Shown: in pieces, positions 47,903-56,334 of the stretch | Position numbering within the stretch: position 1 is the first letter of the stretch | Layout of the letters: the number at the start of each line of letters is the position of its first letter | NCBI GenBank assembly: GCA_002284875.1 | Contig: CP015604.1 | Span: 248,001-312,000 of the forward strand | From: Actinobacteria bacterium IMCC26103 | GTDB lineage: Bacteria > Actinomycetota > Actinomycetes > Nanopelagicales > Nanopelagicaceae | Reading direction: 5' to 3' | Length of the DNA: 64,000 nt | The notes under the pieces: generated by a model | What the model was told of the DNA's origin: nothing | What the model saw: only the letters and a program-made list of their open reading frames with translations | Databases searched by the model: none | Translations under genes and position numbers: made by a program

Positions 47903-48210
47903 GACTCATCTACTTCATATTAGGCGCCGGAGTAGGCGCCCCGCTGCGCTATTTGATAGATAAATTCTTTCGGGCTAAATATAAATTCCCAGTTGGCATC
48001 CTGATTGTAAATACTGTTGGCTCGTTTGTTTTAGGTATAACCCAGTTAAATTTCTTTGTAATGGGCTTCTGTGGCGCCTTTACAACTTGGTCAGCTTTTA
48101 TGCTCGATGTAGATCAGAATTTACAAAACCGCAAGCAAGTAACGTTAAATATTATTTTAACTTTTGCACTATCAATTGCTGCGATTACAGCAGGTTTAGC
48201 GGTTAATTAA
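47899..48210 (+). CDS. crcB: Fluoride channel subunit CrcB (copy 2)
   Basis: A 103-aa Fluc subunit with GAGVGAPLRY, VNTVGSF and GAFTTWSAF motifs and four hydrophobic helices. Paired copies of opposite membrane topology are common in this family. Its end overlaps the convergent aminopeptidase gene by 8 bp. Confidence 0.92.
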   Translation: MRLIYFILGAGVGAPLRYLIDKFFRAKYKFPVGILIVNTVGSFVLGITQLNFFVMGFCGAFTTWSAFMLDVDQNLQNRKQVTLNIILTFALSIAAITAGLAVN

Positions 48211-49654
48211 GTATTGCTGCCATCCAAGCTTCGATGGCATCTGGATGGCGCGGAATATCTTCACTCAAATTCCGGCAACCATCTGCGGTAACGATGACAT
48301 CGTCTTCGATACGGATACCAATTCCGCGATATTCCGGTGCAAATAGTTCGTCGTCTGGTTGGATATAAAGACCAGGTTCAACAGTCAAAATCATTCCTTC
48401 ACACAAAATACCTTGGCGATACATATCTTGACGGGCATGCTCACAATCATGGACATCCAGACCTAAGTGATGGCTTACGCCATGCAGCGTCCAACGGCGA
48501 TGCAGACCAACTTCAGGCTTCATAGATTCTTCCGCGCTGACAGTGAGAACTCCCATGTCAGCTAAACCTTGTGCCAATACACGTTGAGCGGCGCGGTTAA
48601 TCTCTAAGAATTGAACTCCAGGTTTTACCGCCGCAAAGCCTGCTAATTGCGCCTCATAAACCAACATATATAAAGCGCGCTGTGCCGGAGAAAACTTTCC
48701 ATTTACCGGCAACGTGCGAGTTATATCTGCGGTGTAATAAGAATCCATCTCAACGCCAGCATCAAGCAGCAAGAGCTCACCATTGCGAACGGCGCCATCA
48801 TTGCGAATCCAGTGCAAGACACATGCATGTGAACCAGCAGCAGCGATCGTTGTATATCCAATGTCATTGCCTTCTAGGCGCGCGCGTCCAAAGAATGCGC
48901 CTTCCACAATTCGTTCGCCACGAGGATGTTCTGCCGCAGCAGGCATTGCAGCTATTACATCGCTAAAGCCACGTCCGGTTGCATCGACGGCTGCCTGCAT
49001 TTGGCCAACCTCATACTCATCTTTCACCAAACGTTGTTCTGATGTGAAGGTGAGAAATTCAGTCTCACGCGCATTCTTTGAAATCAGCTTATCCATCAAC
49101 GTATCTTCACCACGCACCAATAAAGTCTCTTTGCTAAAACGAAGTAAATCTTCGATCTTATCCACATCGCGAGTTGGAATTTGATAAACCGCATTTGCCT
49201 CTTCCAGCGTGAAGTGACGGCCGACCCAAAGTTCGCCATATTTACGATCGGTATAAAATCCATCACTGTCACGTGTTGAACGTGGGTGCAGGTAAAGATA
49301 CGAGTCATGCCCACCCGATTCATTTGGTTCCATTACTAGAACTGAATCCGGAACTGCATCTGATCCTTGAACGCCACTGTAGTACGCAAATGCACTGTGT
49401 GGACGAAATGCATATTCCGTATCGTTAGAACGAGTCTTAAAATTGCCAGAAGGAATCACAAGGCGAATATTTGGAAAAGCCGCAGATAAAACTTGGCGAC
49501 GAGAGAATGCATAAGTTACGACTTCAAGCGGTTGCAAACCTTCGAGATCAGAAGGCGCCCAACCGGTGCGCATAAATTCTGCATATGCTGCAGGAGGTGC
49601 AACATCGTATGAGCGCAAATTCTTTAATGCCGGGGTTTCAACCTTCTCATTCAT
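48203..49654 (-). CDS. pepP: Xaa-Pro aminopeptidase (M24B)
   Basis: A 483-aa metallopeptidase cleaving N-terminal residues before proline. The N-terminal domain (about 30-200) precedes the pita-bread catalytic domain with metal ligands in LLDAGVEMDSYYTADITRT (two Asp), HGVSHHLGLD (His), LTVEPGLY (Glu) and GIRIEDD (Glu). ATG at 49654 is preferred over 49717 because TACTCT lies 7 nt upstream, the leaderless pattern of this genome, and because the 21 extra residues look non-coding. Confidence 0.92.
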   Translation of the reverse strand: MNEKVETPALKNLRSYDVAPPAAYAEFMRTGWAPSDLEGLQPLEVVTYAFSRRQVLSAAFPNIRLVIPSGNFKTRSNDTEYAFRPHSAFAYYSGVQGSDAVPDSVLVMEPNESGGHDSYLYLHPRSTRDSDGFYTDRKYGELWVGRHFTLEEANAVYQIPTRDVDKIEDLLRFSKETLLVRGEDTLMDKLISKNARETEFLTFTSEQRLVKDEYEVGQMQAAVDATGRGFSDVIAAMPAAAEHPRGERIVEGAFFGRARLEGNDIGYTTIAAAGSHACVLHWIRNDGAVRNGELLLLDAGVEMDSYYTADITRTLPVNGKFSPAQRALYMLVYEAQLAGFAAVKPGVQFLEINRAAQRVLAQGLADMGVLTVSAEESMKPEVGLHRRWTLHGVSHHLGLDVHDCEHARQDMYRQGILCEGMILTVEPGLYIQPDDELFAPEYRGIGIRIEDDVIVTADGCRNLSEDIPRHPDAIEAWMAAILN

Positions 49655-49743
49655 ATCGCCAAGAGTACAGAAGATGTAATGAGTTAGTAACTCTCCGCAA
49701 ATGGTATTGACCTTCATCTATTTACGCATAGAGTTAAGGCACT

Positions 49744-50556
49744 ATGCCGATGAGCACGCGAGAAATTGCTGATTTAGCGCGAGAAATCCGTATTCAAATT
49801 CTTCACACCATTAAAGGCGCTGGCATGGGCCATATTGGTGGAGATTTCTCAGTTACCGATATTTTGGCAACACTTTTTGGTGCGGTTCTAAATGTTGATC
49901 CAAAAGAGCCAAATAAAGCCGACCGCGATCGTTTAATCCTTAGTAAAGGCCATGCCGCTGTCGCACTCTATTCAACTTTAGCTATGCGCGGCTTCTTTCC
50001 TATTGAAGAGTTGAAAACTTTTGCAAAACCACTAAGTAAATTAAATGGCCACCCTAATCGCAATAAAGTTCCGGGCGTTGAATCAAATACCGGCCCACTT
50101 GGCCATGGATTTCCAATCGCCGTTGGCACCGCTATTGGTGCGCAATTGGCAAATAACGGTAGCCGTTCATTTGTAATTATGGGAGATGGCGAACTTCAAG
50201 AGGGAAGCAACTGGGAAGCTGCAATGTTTGCCGGTCATCGCAAACTTACCAATTTGATTGCGGTCATAGATCGCAATGGTTTTCAACAAGGTAGCCCAAC
50301 TTCGAAGACAAATGAGTTAGATCCACTGGATAAGAAATTTGAAGCATTTGGCTGGGAAGTCTGCGTAGTAGATGGCCACGATTATGTAGCCCTACTTAAA
50401 GCCTTCACCGATCCACAGACCAAGCCACGCGCAGTAATTGCGCAGACTACCAAAGGCAAAGGCGTTGATTTTATGGAAGGTAAAGCAGAATGGCACCATA
50501 AAGTTCCATCTGCAGAGCAATACACCGAAGCGCTATCCCAATTAGGAAAACCATGA
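49744..50556 (+). CDS. Transketolase N-terminal (ThDP pyrophosphate) subunit
   Basis: A 270-aa half-transketolase. The ThDP-binding motif begins GDGELQEG near 147 and ends at RNGFQQ; SKGHAAVALY and the GPLGHGFPIAVG segment are also present. It needs the C-terminal half encoded next (ATGA overlap). Split transketolases act in pentose-phosphate metabolism or in sugar-specific routes such as apulose-4-phosphate cleavage. The adjacent FGGY kinase and isomerase favour a dedicated sugar route. Confidence 0.9.
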   Translation: MPMSTREIADLAREIRIQILHTIKGAGMGHIGGDFSVTDILATLFGAVLNVDPKEPNKADRDRLILSKGHAAVALYSTLAMRGFFPIEELKTFAKPLSKLNGHPNRNKVPGVESNTGPLGHGFPIAVGTAIGAQLANNGSRSFVIMGDGELQEGSNWEAAMFAGHRKLTNLIAVIDRNGFQQGSPTSKTNELDPLDKKFEAFGWEVCVVDGHDYVALLKAFTDPQTKPRAVIAQTTKGKGVDFMEGKAEWHHKVPSAEQYTEALSQLGKP

Positions 50557-51506
50557 GCGCAGAAAAATTAGAAGAGTTTGATAACCGGATTATCTTTGCG
50601 AAGACTCTCATCGCTTTAGCAAATGAAGATCCTAAAATTGTTGTTGTCTGCAACGATTCAGTGGGCTCAAGTAACCTAACTGAATTTCGTGATCTCTTTC
50701 CAGATCGTTTAATTGATGTTGGTATTGCAGAACAAAATATGGTCGGTGTTGCCGCAGGCTTAGCAAACTCTGGATTTACCCCCTTTGTGTGTGCTGCGGC
50801 CCCGTTTTTAACTGGCCGGGCACTAGAACAGATAAAAGCTGACGTTGTTTACACGCATACAAATGTAAAGCTCTGCGGAATGAGCCCTGGCATTTCCTAT
50901 GGTGAACTCGGTCCGACACATCATTCGATCGAAGATATTGCATGGATGCGCGCCCTTGATTCTCTGCCAATTGTTTTGCCGGCAGATGAAGCGCAAACCG
51001 AAAGCGCAGTTCGTTGGGCGGCAAAAATGGCCGGCCCAGTGTTTATGCGCATTGGTCGCTTCAAAGTTCCATCAGTATCGCAAGGGCAAAGCCCAGCATT
51101 TATACCAAATAAAGCAATGCGCATTATCGATGGAGAGGATATTTCGATCATTGCAACTGGAACTCTGGTTTCACGAGCAATCACAGCAGCAGGTCAACTA
51201 AAGGCTGAAGGAATATCTGCGCGCGTGATAAATCTTTCTACAGTTTCGCCACTCGATACTAAAGAAATTTTGGCAGCGGCAAAAGAAACCAAGGCGATCA
51301 TTACCGCTGAAGAAGCTGTTACTAGAGGTGGAGCAGGCGGTGCGATTGCAGAATTTGTTGTGCAAAACCATCCGACCCCAATGAAATTGATGGGAATTGA
51401 TTCCTTTGCCCCAACAGGATCTGCTTCATATTTATTGGAACACTTTGGACTTACTGCCGATGCAATTGCCGCTGCGGCGCGAGAACTTTTGAAAAATGGC
51501 AGATAA
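50553..51506 (+). CDS. Transketolase C-terminal (pyrimidine-binding) subunit
   Basis: A 317-aa partner of the preceding gene. The catalytic Glu that activates ThDP lies in VGIAEQNMVGVAAGLA near 58-73; the SPGISYGELGPTHHS loop and MRIGR follow, and a transketolase C domain spans about 195-310. The gene overlaps its neighbours on both sides (4 nt and 11 nt), so all three proteins are translationally linked. Confidence 0.9.
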   Translation: MSAEKLEEFDNRIIFAKTLIALANEDPKIVVVCNDSVGSSNLTEFRDLFPDRLIDVGIAEQNMVGVAAGLANSGFTPFVCAAAPFLTGRALEQIKADVVYTHTNVKLCGMSPGISYGELGPTHHSIEDIAWMRALDSLPIVLPADEAQTESAVRWAAKMAGPVFMRIGRFKVPSVSQGQSPAFIPNKAMRIIDGEDISIIATGTLVSRAITAAGQLKAEGISARVINLSTVSPLDTKEILAAAKETKAIITAEEAVTRGGAGGAIAEFVVQNHPTPMKLMGIDSFAPTGSASYLLEHFGLTADAIAAAARELLKNGR

Positions 51507-52917
51507 CGCTCCAATTATTTTGGCTATCGATCAAGGTAGCGGTTCCACCAAAGCACTTGCCATTGATCTAAGCGGACGCGTTCTAGCTCAAGCTGAAGTA
51601 AAAATCAAAACAACTTATCCGCAAACAGGTTGGGTAGAACAAAACCCCGAAGAAATTTGGTCTTCGGTTGTATCGGCAAGTAAAGAAATAACAAAAGCTC
51701 ATAAAATTTCTGCAGTCGGCTTAAGCATCCAACGCGAATCTGTGCTTTTTTGGGATCGAAATACAGGTAAAGCGCTCAGCAATGTCATCACTTGGCAAGA
51801 TCGCAGGGCTTCAGATTTAGTGGAAAAACAGTTGAAATACGCTGCTCAAGTTAAGGCCATCAGTGGCCTAGAACTAGACCCGATGTTTTCAGCTCTTAAG
51901 GCGCAATGGCTATTTGAAAATAAAGACTTTGCTAGCACCGACATCTGTATCGGGACAATAGATTCTTGGATTGCCTTCAAACTAGGTGCCGGACATATCG
52001 TTGAATCAGGTAGTGCTAGCCGCACCCAGTTGTTGGATCTACAAACGGGCCAATGGAGCCCAGAACTACTTGAAATATTTGGCATCGATAAATCTCAATT
52101 GCCACAGGTATGTGCATCTGATGAAAAACATATCTGCACCAATATGCAAGAACTTGGTTTAACCAATGATGTACCACTGTCTGGAATTATGGGCGATTCG
52201 CATGCTGCGTTATTTGCCCACCAAGGTTGGAGAACGGGAAATTTTAAAGCAACCTTTGGTACCGGAACATCTCTTATGGGCCTTACTGAAACTAAGCCGC
52301 AGACAATTGCATGGCAGATCAATGGAAAGATAACGCGAGCTGCCGAAGCCAATATCCTTTCAACCGGTTCCACGCTAGTTTGGTTGGCAGAATTACTCGG
52401 TACAACACCTGATGAATTAGCGAAATTGGCACCTGAATCAACCCAGCAGATAGAGATTGTTCCTGCATTTAATGGGCTAGGCGCACCTTGGTGGGATCGG
52501 CAAGCAACTGGAATTATTGCAGGGCTCACCCGAGGCAGCAGACGTGCAGATCTTGCAGCTGCCGCGCTTAGATCTACCGCAGCACAGATCAACGACGTTT
52601 TAGAAGACTTTGCCAAATCAGATATCGAAATTGACTCACTCTTCGCTGATGGCGGCGGAGCGCGTAACAAGTTTCTAATGCAGATGCTCGCAGATCTAAG
52701 CGGCAAGATAATTAAATCTTCACAACTACTTGAACTTTCTGCTTTCGGCGCGGCAATGGCGGCGGCAATTGGTGCAGGCCTTGCAACAATTGCAGATATC
52801 GAAAAGATAGAACTTAAATACGATGAATATCTGCCACGCCTTTCTGGCGAAGAGCGTGAAAAAGCTCTAAAAACATGGCGAAAAGCTCTGATTGCCTCTC
52901 GCATGAAAGGCGAATAA
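51496..52917 (+). CDS. FGGY-family carbohydrate kinase
   Basis: A 473-aa sugar kinase of the glycerol kinase/xylulokinase superfamily. The first phosphate loop is AIDQGSGSTKALAIDL, the sugar-binding region includes QRESVLFWDR and WQDRRA, and the second domain has the ATP-site ATFGTGTSLMG and the FGGY signature-like AFNGLGAPWWDRQATG. Closest in look to glycerol kinases, but the split transketolase and isomerase neighbours point to a ketose such as apulose or a ribulose/xylulose. The substrate is not decidable from sequence. Confidence 0.85.
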   Translation: MADNAPIILAIDQGSGSTKALAIDLSGRVLAQAEVKIKTTYPQTGWVEQNPEEIWSSVVSASKEITKAHKISAVGLSIQRESVLFWDRNTGKALSNVITWQDRRASDLVEKQLKYAAQVKAISGLELDPMFSALKAQWLFENKDFASTDICIGTIDSWIAFKLGAGHIVESGSASRTQLLDLQTGQWSPELLEIFGIDKSQLPQVCASDEKHICTNMQELGLTNDVPLSGIMGDSHAALFAHQGWRTGNFKATFGTGTSLMGLTETKPQTIAWQINGKITRAAEANILSTGSTLVWLAELLGTTPDELAKLAPESTQQIEIVPAFNGLGAPWWDRQATGIIAGLTRGSRRADLAAAALRSTAAQINDVLEDFAKSDIEIDSLFADGGGARNKFLMQMLADLSGKIIKSSQLLELSAFGAAMAAAIGAGLATIADIEKIELKYDEYLPRLSGEEREKALKTWRKALIASRMKGE

Positions 52918-52982
52918 AAGCCTATTCACGGGCGGCAATAACTCCTAAGATTTCAATTACAAAGAAGAGAAAAGGTGCGAAT

Positions 52983-53975
52983 ATGGGAAAACTAACTTAC
53001 GGCGCAGGAATCTGGGCATTTGGACAGTTTGTGGATCGCTATGCCGGAGATGGTTATGGTCCAACTCGCACTAGCCAACAGATGATCGAAGATGCTGCCA
53101 AAGTTCCTGGCCTTAAGCACCTCGATATAAATGTTCCGTTTGATATTCCAGAACGAACCGCTGTTGAGATTAAAAAGATGCTTGACGACAACGGACTTAT
53201 CTGCCGCGCAACAACGCCTCACATTTACATGCGCGAATATGTAAAGGGTTCTTTCACCAACCCAGATACCAAGCTTCGATCACAAACGAAAGATCGAGTT
53301 CGCGAAGCGATCGCCGCCGCCGAAATCCTTGGCGCAACTTACGTTAAATTCTGGCCGGGTCAAGATGGTTTTGATTTCCCATTGCAAGCTAATTACTTAC
53401 AAATCTGGGATTACACTATTAACGGTATTCGCGACCTTGCAAATGAAAACCCAAAGGTGCAATTTGCCATTGAATACAAATGTAAAGAACCACGCGTTCG
53501 CATGACGCTCGCAACTGCTGCAAAAACACTTCTTGCAATTAGTGAAATGAAAGTTAATAACGTTGGAATTGTGATGGACTTTGGTCACTCATTAATGGCG
53601 CAAGAGACTCCAGCGGAATCACTACTTCTTATCCATCGCCACGGCAAATTAGTTAGCGCTGAGCTAAACGATAATTGGCGCGGTTGGGATGATGACCTAC
53701 CGGTTGCATCAGTGCACTTATTTGAAACCATTGAATATATGCTCGCACTGCGCAGCATTAACTGGTCTGATCCAATCCTGCTTGATCAATTCCCGTTCCG
53801 CGAAGACCCAGTGCGTGCACTTACTCGAAGCATTGAAATCATTACTTATTTGGAAGAAGTCTGTGATCGAGTAGATATCAACGCCCTTAATCAGGCGCAG
53901 AATTCACAGGATGCCCTTGCTGCCCAAGCCGTAATTTGGGACGCAATAATGCAGGAGAAGCGTTTCACTCGGTAG
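52983..53975 (+). CDS. TIM-barrel sugar isomerase/epimerase family protein
   Basis: A 330-aa xylose-isomerase-like TIM barrel (AP_endonuc_2 type). Putative metal ligands are in FAIEYKCKEPR (Glu), IVMDFGHSL (Asp, His), SAELNDNW (Glu) and DQFPFREDP (Asp, Glu). ATG at 52983 with AAAGG upstream is chosen; the longer frame from 52875 would overlap the kinase. As the last gene of the transketolase-kinase unit it probably makes the ketose that the kinase phosphorylates, for instance apiose to apulose. That substrate is inference. Confidence 0.78.
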   Translation: MGKLTYGAGIWAFGQFVDRYAGDGYGPTRTSQQMIEDAAKVPGLKHLDINVPFDIPERTAVEIKKMLDDNGLICRATTPHIYMREYVKGSFTNPDTKLRSQTKDRVREAIAAAEILGATYVKFWPGQDGFDFPLQANYLQIWDYTINGIRDLANENPKVQFAIEYKCKEPRVRMTLATAAKTLLAISEMKVNNVGIVMDFGHSLMAQETPAESLLLIHRHGKLVSAELNDNWRGWDDDLPVASVHLFETIEYMLALRSINWSDPILLDQFPFREDPVRALTRSIEIITYLEEVCDRVDINALNQAQNSQDALAAQAVIWDAIMQEKRFTR

Positions 53976-54005
53976 ACAACTACCTGTAAACTCATTCCTG
54001 TACTT

Positions 54006-54094
54006 GGAGACGTCGCATAGCCCGGTCGAGTGCGCCTCACTGCTAACGAGGTAAGGTTTAATCGCCTTCAGGAGTTCAAATCTCCTCGTCTCCG
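54006..54094 (+). tRNA. tRNA-Ser (anticodon GCU)
   Basis: An 89-nt class II tRNA. Acceptor GGAGACG (54006-54012) pairs with CGTCTCC (54087-54093), then discriminator G; CCA is not encoded, so it depends on the CCA-adding enzyme. The anticodon loop CTGCTAA gives GCU. A long variable arm (AAGGTTTAATCGCCTT) is present. Its 3' end is repeated at 57251. Confidence 0.95.
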
Positions 54095-54105
54095 CTCAGA
54101 TTGAA
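54090..54105 (+). repeat. att-like direct repeat, left copy at tRNA-Ser 3' end
   Basis: CTCCGCTCAGATTGAA covers the last 5 nt of tRNA-Ser(GCU) and 11 nt beyond. An identical copy lies at 57251-57266. An 11-bp partial copy (TCTCCGCTCAG) lies at 54154-54164. tRNA 3' ends are classic integration targets and leave such repeats. No integrase gene is present between the copies. Confidence 0.6.
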
Positions 54106-54179
54106 CTTTACGCGGAACCAATCACAACTTTATGGCGTTGCGTGGCTTGGACATCTCCGCTCAGTTTTTCAAATGTAAG

Positions 54180-55382
54180 TTACTTAGTTAGCTCACGCAA
54201 TCCAGCAACTAGACGATTTACATCGTCGATGGTGCTGTAAGGAGCCAAACCAGCGCGCACAGCGCCTTTATCTTCGAGTCCTAAGGCGCGGGAAGTTTCT
54301 AGTGCGTAGAAGTTTCCGGCAGGTGCGTTTACATTTAGCGTCGCTAAGTGTTTATAAACCGCAGCACCTTCGAAACCTTTAAGGTTGAAAAACAGTGTCG
54401 GAGTTCGCTTTTTAGCGTGCCCGTACAAGGTGATGCCAGGCAGTTTTGCTATTTCACTTTCCATATATTCAAAGAGAGTATCTTCGTATTTTTCAAGTTC
54501 AGTCATGGAGTGAACAAGTCTTTGGCGTCTGCTGCCAATGCCGCCCGGAATTAAATCCGCAAGGTAATCAATTGTGGCGATACACCCAGCCATCAATTCA
54601 TACGGCAGAGTTCCAAATTCAAAGCGTTCAGGCACATTATTTGTTGCGGGCAACAATTTGTCGTTATTTAAAGTCTTAAGCAGTTCAGGATCTGCAGCGA
54701 TTGCTGCGCAGTGTGGCCCAAATATTTTATAGAAAGCTAAACCAAAGAAATCTGCGCCCATTGCTTTCATATCAATTGAAGTATGCGGAGATAAATGAAC
54801 GCCATCAACATAAAGCAAAGCGCTTGTCTTATGTACTTCCTTAGATATTTCCTGAATATTTGGTCTAGTTCCTAAAGCATTTCCGGCGCCAGTTACTGCA
54901 ACTAATCGCGTCTTATCGTTTAGGTGTTCGGTGATCTTTGAAGTCGGTAAGTCACCGGTTGCGGGATCAAATTTCGCCCAGCGCACAACCGCACCAACTG
55001 CTTCTGCGGCTTGCACCCACGGGCGAACATTTGAATCATGATCAAGAGTTGTGACGATGATTTCATCGCCCGGCTTCCAGTTCTTGGCTAAAGTTCTGGA
55101 GAAGTCGTAGGTAATTTGAGTCCAGCTACGACCATATACAACGCCCAATGGATCTGCATTTACAAAATCAGCCACTGCTTGGCGAAAGCCAAGAACAATC
55201 TCTTCAGCATTTTTCTCAGAAAGCGTTGTGGTGCTGCGATTTGAAATTGGCTTAGTTATCGCTGTAGCTATCGCCTGTCCGACTTGTGTTGGAACCTGAC
55301 TCCCACCTGGTCCATCAAAGAAAGCTAATCCAGATTTTAAAGCAGGAAAATCAGCGCGTATTTTCTCAACATCGAAGGTCAT
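54180..55382 (-). CDS. Cysteine desulfurase-like class V aminotransferase
   Basis: A 400-aa PLP enzyme of the class V group, of the cysteine-desulfurase-like (VC1184) subfamily. It begins MTFDVEKIRADFPALKSG; the PLP lysine lies in FYKIFGPH, and the pocket Asp/His in LYVDGVHLSPH. The mobile-loop cysteine of IscS/SufS is not evident, so true desulfurase activity is uncertain. ATG at 55382 is preferred over 55418 because TAATAT lies 5 nt upstream and family members start there. It is the leftmost gene of the repeat-bracketed unit. Confidence 0.85.
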   Translation of the reverse strand: MTFDVEKIRADFPALKSGLAFFDGPGGSQVPTQVGQAIATAITKPISNRSTTTLSEKNAEEIVLGFRQAVADFVNADPLGVVYGRSWTQITYDFSRTLAKNWKPGDEIIVTTLDHDSNVRPWVQAAEAVGAVVRWAKFDPATGDLPTSKITEHLNDKTRLVAVTGAGNALGTRPNIQEISKEVHKTSALLYVDGVHLSPHTSIDMKAMGADFFGLAFYKIFGPHCAAIAADPELLKTLNNDKLLPATNNVPERFEFGTLPYELMAGCIATIDYLADLIPGGIGSRRQRLVHSMTELEKYEDTLFEYMESEIAKLPGITLYGHAKKRTPTLFFNLKGFEGAAVYKHLATLNVNAPAGNFYALETSRALGLEDKGAVRAGLAPYSTIDDVNRLVAGLRELTK

Positions 55383-55491
55383 AGCGCATATTAAAGCAGT
55401 GCTCGAATGAGGATTCAATAGAGTGAATAACGCAATGGATACCTCTAAGTGCGTTACACAAAAACATAGATTATTAGTTCATTATTGGCAG

Positions 55492-55520
55492 ATACCTAGG
55501 TATATTGGCGTTATTGCCAA
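55492..55520. promoter_or_regulatory. Tandem palindromes upstream of the SDR gene
   Basis: ATACCTAGGTAT (55492-55503) is a perfect 12-bp palindrome. TTGGC (55505-55509) and GCCAA (55516-55520) form an adjacent inverted repeat with a 6-nt spacer. A further TTGGC lies at 55485-55489. They sit in the divergent gap between the desulfurase-like and SDR genes, 28-56 bp before the SDR ATG, where an operator is expected. No regulator gene is in the unit. Confidence 0.5.
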
Positions 55521-55547
55521 AGTTTAAGGTTAAAAGAGAGGTTTACG

Positions 55548-56330
55548 ATGAGCGGAGCAAGAACTGCGATTGTAACTGGTGGAGCATCTGGAATTGGTGC
55601 TGCTTGCGTACGTAGGTTTTTGAAAGACGGAATTTCCGTCGTTGCACTCGACCTAAATGAAGATCTGCTCAAGAAGATGCAAAGTGATTTAAACAATCCG
55701 AATCTGCACATAGTTGTCGGAGATGTTTGTGATGAAATTATCCGCGGTAAAGCAATAGATCTAGCGGTAAGTAAAGGTGAATCTTTAGATATTCTGGTTA
55801 ACAATGCCGCTATTTTTCTATTATCTGGAATTGATGCGACTCGCGAACAATGGCAGCGGACTTTTGAAGTAAATCTCTTAGCTGGTGCTAATTTAGTAAG
55901 CCAATCACTTCCTCAATTGCGCAAGAGCGCTAATCCGGCGATCGTAAACATTGCCAGCATCTCTTCGCATCGCGCTCAAGCAGGTCGTTGGACATATAAC
56001 GCAATGAAGGGCGCCCTTCTTGAATTAACCAAGTGTCAAGCGCTAGATCTTTCGGTAGATCGAATTCGGGTTAATTCGGTAAGCCCGGGATGGATTTGGA
56101 CAGAAACTCTTGATGAAGCTGCAAATAACGACCGTAAAAAATGGGAACCAATTTGGGGCCGCTATTCAATGTTAAATCGTTGCGGTGAACCAGATGAAGT
56201 TGCAGCAGCAGTTGCTTGGCTATCTAGCCCTGATTCCAGTTTTGTTACCGGCACAGATTTAGCGGTAGATGGTGGTTATTTGGCGCTAAGTCCAGAAGTT
56301 GGCGACACTCTAGATCTGCAAAGAGGTTAG
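55548..56330 (+). CDS. Short-chain dehydrogenase/reductase, sugar dehydrogenase-like
   Basis: A 260-aa classical SDR. The cofactor motif TGGASGIG is near 10-17, an Asp after beta-2 (LDLNED) suggests NAD preference, NNAA follows, and the catalytic Ser and YNAMK are present. Together with the lactonase-like gene 4 bp downstream it fits oxidation of an aldose to a lactone, as for L-rhamnose or L-fucose dehydrogenases. The sugar is unknown. AGAGG precedes the ATG. Confidence 0.87.
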   Translation: MSGARTAIVTGGASGIGAACVRRFLKDGISVVALDLNEDLLKKMQSDLNNPNLHIVVGDVCDEIIRGKAIDLAVSKGESLDILVNNAAIFLLSGIDATREQWQRTFEVNLLAGANLVSQSLPQLRKSANPAIVNIASISSHRAQAGRWTYNAMKGALLELTKCQALDLSVDRIRVNSVSPGWIWTETLDEAANNDRKKWEPIWGRYSMLNRCGEPDEVAAAVAWLSSPDSSFVTGTDLAVDGGYLALSPEVGDTLDLQRG

Positions 56331-56334
56331 CCCT

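Noticed and set aside
48783-49184. 133-aa plus-strand frame inside the M24 peptidase
   Set aside because: Shadow of a gene whose metal ligands are all present on the other strand.
52095-52904. 269-aa open frame antisense to the FGGY kinase
   Set aside because: Ser/Ala/Pro-rich shadow of a well-supported kinase with conserved motifs; no recognisable domain.
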